Of a DNA stretch of 64,000 nt, positions 61,196 to 64,000 are shown piece by piece. The position numbers and the translations under genes were made by a program. The stretch's first letter is position 1. Each line of letters starts with the position of its first letter. Below the pieces are notes generated by a model. It searched no databases, was not told the origin of the DNA, and saw only the letters and a program-made list of their open reading frames with translations. This DNA comes from Nitrosarchaeum sp. (GTDB taxonomy: Archaea > Thermoproteota > Nitrososphaeria > Nitrososphaerales > Nitrosopumilaceae): positions 251,632 through 315,631 of the forward strand of contig JAHFUM010000001.1 of the NCBI GenBank assembly GCA_023265135.1, read 5' to 3'.

Positions 61196-61944
61196 AGCGT
61201 GGATTATTACTAATAGATAGAGGAAGTAGAGAGAGAGAAGCTTCTGAAGAATTGGAGATTATTTGTAATGCAATAAAAGCACGAGGAAATTATGTTTTTA
61301 CAGATTATTGTTTTCTTGAAGTTGAACCACCATACATTGAAGATGGAATTGCAAAATGCATTAAACAAAATATTGATCATTTAACGATAGTTCCTTATTT
61401 TTTGTATCCTGGAAAAAAAGTAAAAAACGCAGTTACGGATGTGATGAAATTTCAAAAAAACACCAAAGTGAAATTTGTTGTTACAAAACCAATGAGTATG
61501 CATAAAACTTTGATTAATTTGGTTGAGAATAGAATATCTACTACCTTACAGGAAAATCATGTTACTATTCCAAAAAAGGATGTAGACGTACTAATTATAG
61601 GGCACGGTAGTAAAGATCCAAATGCACAAATTTCATTAGATTATGTTGTAGATGGATTAAAAGAAAATTATAGAAATGTAAATAGATGTTGGTTGGAGAT
61701 AGAACAGCCTGACATTGTAGAAGGCATTAAGATTTGTGAAAAAAATAATCCTCAGGTTCTCGTAATTGTATTTTATTTCTTACATGAAGGAGCACATGTC
61801 AAAACTGATATCAATAATGATCTTTTACCTGCGCTTAAAAATTCCACTATTAAAAAAACATACATTACAAAACATTTAGGAGTTGACGAAAAAATGATAG
61901 AATTGATAATAGAAAGAGCAAAAGAGGTAGAAAATGCAAACTAG
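61192..61944 (+). CDS. cbiX: double-domain sirohydrochlorin cobaltochelatase
   Basis: 250 residues from a TTG inside the cbiG stop. Two CbiX-like halves are present. The second half (about 130-245) keeps I-I-G-H-G-S-K-D (His138 region) and F-L-H-E-G-A-H-V-K-T-D. The first half (1-120) has L-I-D-R-G-S-R-E where G-H-G-S is expected and F-L-Y-P-G-K-K-V-K-N at the second site, so it lacks both metal-site His. It puts Co2+ into sirohydrochlorin. It overlaps cbiC by 11 bp. Confidence 0.88.
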   Translation: MKRGLLLIDRGSREREASEELEIICNAIKARGNYVFTDYCFLEVEPPYIEDGIAKCIKQNIDHLTIVPYFLYPGKKVKNAVTDVMKFQKNTKVKFVVTKPMSMHKTLINLVENRISTTLQENHVTIPKKDVDVLIIGHGSKDPNAQISLDYVVDGLKENYRNVNRCWLEIEQPDIVEGIKICEKNNPQVLVIVFYFLHEGAHVKTDINNDLLPALKNSTIKKTYITKHLGVDEKMIELIIERAKEVENAN

Positions 61945-62575
61945 AAAGGGTCAATCAATTGAAGATGCAAGCATGAAAATGATTGATGATGAAATTGGAA
62001 CTCATCAATATAATGAAAAAGAATGGCCTATTGTTAGAAGAATAATTCATTCAACAGCAGATTTTGATTTTGCAAGAGAAAACAAAATAATTTTCCATAA
62101 AGAAGCTATTGAAAGTGGAATAAAGGCTCTAAAAAATGGATGTAGTATTGTAGTTGATGTGAATGGTGTAATTGGTGGCCTGAATAAACAAAATCCAAAG
62201 GATTTTCAAAATAGGATTATTTGTAATATTTCAAATCCAGAAATAATGGAAATGGCAAAAAAAGAAAACAAAACTCGCTCTCAGGTATCAATGAGAGCTG
62301 CATTATCAGACATTAATGGTGGAATAGTTGCAATTGGTAATGCTCCAACTGCTCTAATGGAAGTAATACAAATGATAAAAGAAGGTATTGTCGAGCCAGC
62401 ACTAATCATTGGAATTCCAGTAGGATTCATTTGTGCGGCAGAGTCAAAAGAAGAATTGAGCAAATTAGAAGGAACCCCATTTATTACCAATAAAGGGAGA
62501 AAGGGAGGAAGTTCCTCGGCGTCTGCAATAATTAATGCATTATACAAGCTTGTAAGAGTAGAATCATCTTCTTGA
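61934..62575 (+). CDS. cbiC: precorrin-8X methylmutase
   Basis: 213 residues. The catalytic His39 lies in R-R-I-I-H-S-T-A-D (35-43), with V-D-V-N-G-V-I-G-G (about 75-83), S-M-R-A-A-L (116-121), A-I-G-N-A-P-T-A-L (130-138) and G-F-I-C-A-A-E-S-K-E (159-168), all typical of CbiC/CobH. It moves a methyl group from C11 to C12 to give hydrogenobyrinate. The last 12 bp overlap the convergent cbiA gene. Confidence 0.95.
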   Translation: MQTRKGQSIEDASMKMIDDEIGTHQYNEKEWPIVRRIIHSTADFDFARENKIIFHKEAIESGIKALKNGCSIVVDVNGVIGGLNKQNPKDFQNRIICNISNPEIMEMAKKENKTRSQVSMRAALSDINGGIVAIGNAPTALMEVIQMIKEGIVEPALIIGIPVGFICAAESKEELSKLEGTPFITNKGRKGGSSSASAIINALYKLVRVESSS

Positions 62576-63916
62576 ATGATCAATGCAATTTTTCACAAAA
62601 ATTTTGGCATAATCAGAACTATCAAAATAAAGATGCCCGTAGGATGCAAGTGTGTTGTATTGAATCATGCCATCTTTGTGATTTTTAATTCCTTCACCAA
62701 TATCCAATTTATATGCAAATTTTGAATCTGAAGAAACAGAATCTAATTCTGAATAGTGAAATTCATGTCCTCGTAAATCATGGGATTTATCCGAAATAAT
62801 ATTTTTTGAAATTGTCTTACCTTTTGTATAATTTAGTTTCATTTTTTTGGTCATTTTTGTTTCTGCATCAAACAGACCGATCATTTTAAATTTTTTGTCT
62901 CCATAATCAATAGATTTGGTAAGATACATCAATCCTCCACATTCGGCATAAATTGGGGTATTTTCTTCGGATAGTTTCTTTAAAGTTTTTTTCATAACAT
63001 AATTTTTTTCAAGTGAGTCACCGAGAATTTCTGGAAAACCACCTCCAATGTAAATTCCGTCAGATTTTGGAGGTTTCGCATCATGAATTGGACTAAAAAA
63101 TTTTAGGTTAGCACCTTCACGCCTTAATGCTTCAAGGTTATCACGATAGTAGAAATTAAAAGAACAGTCAAGTGCTATGCTAATTGCAATTTCTGGTTTT
63201 TTTACTATAATTTTAGATTTTTTAGGAAGAGTTATGGGATTTTTCATAATTTCAATAATTTTTTCCATATCAAGTAAATCTGAAATTATTTTGGAGGTTT
63301 TTTCAATTTTTGATTTAAGATTTTTTTCTTTTGCTGGAATCAGTCCTAGATGTCTTGATTCAAAATTCAGTTCTGAATTTTTATAAATTACTCCTATGAT
63401 TGGAAGTTTTGTTTTTTCAAGAGCTTGTCTACATAAAATTTCATGCTTTATACTGCCAATTTTATTTAGTATAATTCCTGAAATTCTAGAATTTTTGTGA
63501 AATTTTTGAAATCCGAGGGCAGTAGCTGCAATTGATCTAGCAGTTTTACTTGCGTCCAATATCAAAATTACAGGAGATTTGATTATAGATGCAACATGTT
63601 GGGTACTAGCATAGTTTGAATCTCCACTAAATCCATCATAATACCCCATTACTCCTTCAATTACAGAAACGGCTGATTTTGAATTAGATACAAAGCTCTC
63701 CAAAAGTTGATTTTCACCCATTAACCAAACATCAAGATTAAAGGCTTCATGTTTAGATATGCTTGATAGATAGCTTGGATCAATGTAATCAGGGCCTACT
63801 TTGAATGGTTGAACAGAAAAACCCCTTTTTTGTAATGCGTAGATAATTGCACATGTTATAGATGTTTTTCCAACTCCGCTAGTAGCTCCTGCTAATGTGA
63901 TTCTTGGGATTTTCAA
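62564..63916 (-). CDS. cbiA: cobyrinic acid a,c-diamide synthase
   Basis: 450 residues. ATP-binding G-A-T-S-G-V-G-K-T-S (9-18), K-V-G-P-D-Y-I-D-P (39-47), V-I-E-G-V-M-G-Y-Y-D-G (86-96) and the type 1 glutaminase domain with Cys in Y-A-E-C-G-G-L-M-Y-L (about 335-344) and His in Y-G-H-L-Y-F. It amidates the a and c carboxylates of cobyrinate using glutamine. It converges with cbiC and ends the visible cobalamin set. Confidence 0.94.
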   Translation of the reverse strand: MKIPRITLAGATSGVGKTSITCAIIYALQKRGFSVQPFKVGPDYIDPSYLSSISKHEAFNLDVWLMGENQLLESFVSNSKSAVSVIEGVMGYYDGFSGDSNYASTQHVASIIKSPVILILDASKTARSIAATALGFQKFHKNSRISGIILNKIGSIKHEILCRQALEKTKLPIIGVIYKNSELNFESRHLGLIPAKEKNLKSKIEKTSKIISDLLDMEKIIEIMKNPITLPKKSKIIVKKPEIAISIALDCSFNFYYRDNLEALRREGANLKFFSPIHDAKPPKSDGIYIGGGFPEILGDSLEKNYVMKKTLKKLSEENTPIYAECGGLMYLTKSIDYGDKKFKMIGLFDAETKMTKKMKLNYTKGKTISKNIISDKSHDLRGHEFHYSELDSVSSDSKFAYKLDIGEGIKNHKDGMIQYNTLASYGHLYFDSSDYAKIFVKNCIDHSRR

Positions 63917-64000
63917 TTCGTATGATTAGAATCGTTTTTTATTTAAATTGATACATTTGTTCTAAATAATACTCAATGTTTTTACTTGGATAATTCATGA

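Noticed and set aside
59011-61944. Cobalamin riboswitch before cbiD
   Set aside because: The gap has none of the conserved B12 box and is too short for it. Cobalamin riboswitches are not known as a rule in this lineage.
1-64000. CRISPR array, IS element, rRNA operon or replication origin
   Set aside because: No regularly spaced repeats, transposase genes, rRNA sequence or cdc6/orc gene with origin boxes were recognised anywhere.

Overview
The window is a dense, AT-rich archaeal chromosome segment that fits an ammonia-oxidising thaumarchaeon of the Nitrosopumilus type. Support comes from the mix of informational genes (aPelota, GatDE, RPA, an Lhr-like helicase, LSm, CDC48, archaeal SRP RNA), a copper-rich terminal oxidase with a two-piece subunit II and a two-domain cupredoxin, a tetraether-lipid-synthase-type radical SAM protein, cobalt-early (cbi) cobalamin genes, F420-type genes, and TATA boxes about 25 bp upstream of start codons (mostly leaderless transcripts with frequent TTG/GTG starts). 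Species identity cannot be fixed from the sequence alone.

Layout. 1-5.0 kb: two class III cyclase-like genes (one cut by the window edge), a FilR1-type regulator, branched-chain aminotransferase, small Cys-rich proteins, a methyltransferase and tRNA-Lys. 5.0-10 kb: START-like protein, then the terminal oxidase cluster read leftwards: subunit II membrane part, CuA part, subunit I, double cupredoxin, half-size CtaA, with a secreted/anchored protein facing it. 10-17 kb: metabolic singles (phosphatase, F420-dependent NADP reductase, PPOX-like protein, aminotransferase, SDR, MIP18-PqqD fusion, MtnA), with a tRNA-Arg squeezed between two divergent genes. 17-27 kb: a surface-glycan island with five glycosyltransferase/epimerase-type enzymes, nucleotide-sugar modifying enzymes, a methyltransferase and a tandem pair of unknown membrane proteins.

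27-36 kb: Tes-like radical SAM enzyme opposite a TrmB regulator and a DtxR-like regulator; YjbQ; a strong candidate C/D box sRNA; aPelota; CutA; a site-2 protease; a TtuA/Ncs6-type thiolation enzyme; and the SRP RNA. 36-42 kb: uL2, CDC48, GatD-GatE (which make Gln-tRNA by amidation) and tRNA-Leu; tRNA-Gln is 6.7 kb further on. 42-51 kb: a small zinc-finger gene with a palindromic leader, grpE-dnaK-dnaJ, two divergent nucleotide-sugar-dehydrogenase-like proteins around a DUF354 protein, and an ABC exporter with a perfect palindrome at its predicted transcription start. 51-58 kb: RPA, Lhr-like helicase, a 39-residue membrane protein, RadB-like ATPase, LSm and a bacterial-type MetK. 58-64 kb: a cobalamin operon cbiD-cbiG-cbiX(double)-cbiC with cbiA convergent.

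Most genes are ordinary core genes for this lineage. The points most worth checking are the C/D sRNA (and its near-complement in SRP RNA), the cyclase with a C-terminal beta-rich domain, the split oxidase subunit II with an altered K-channel region, the two domain fusions (START plus ribbon-helix-helix-like; MIP18 plus PqqD-like), the tandem membrane proteins in the glycan island, the two palindromic operators, and the asymmetric double CbiX.
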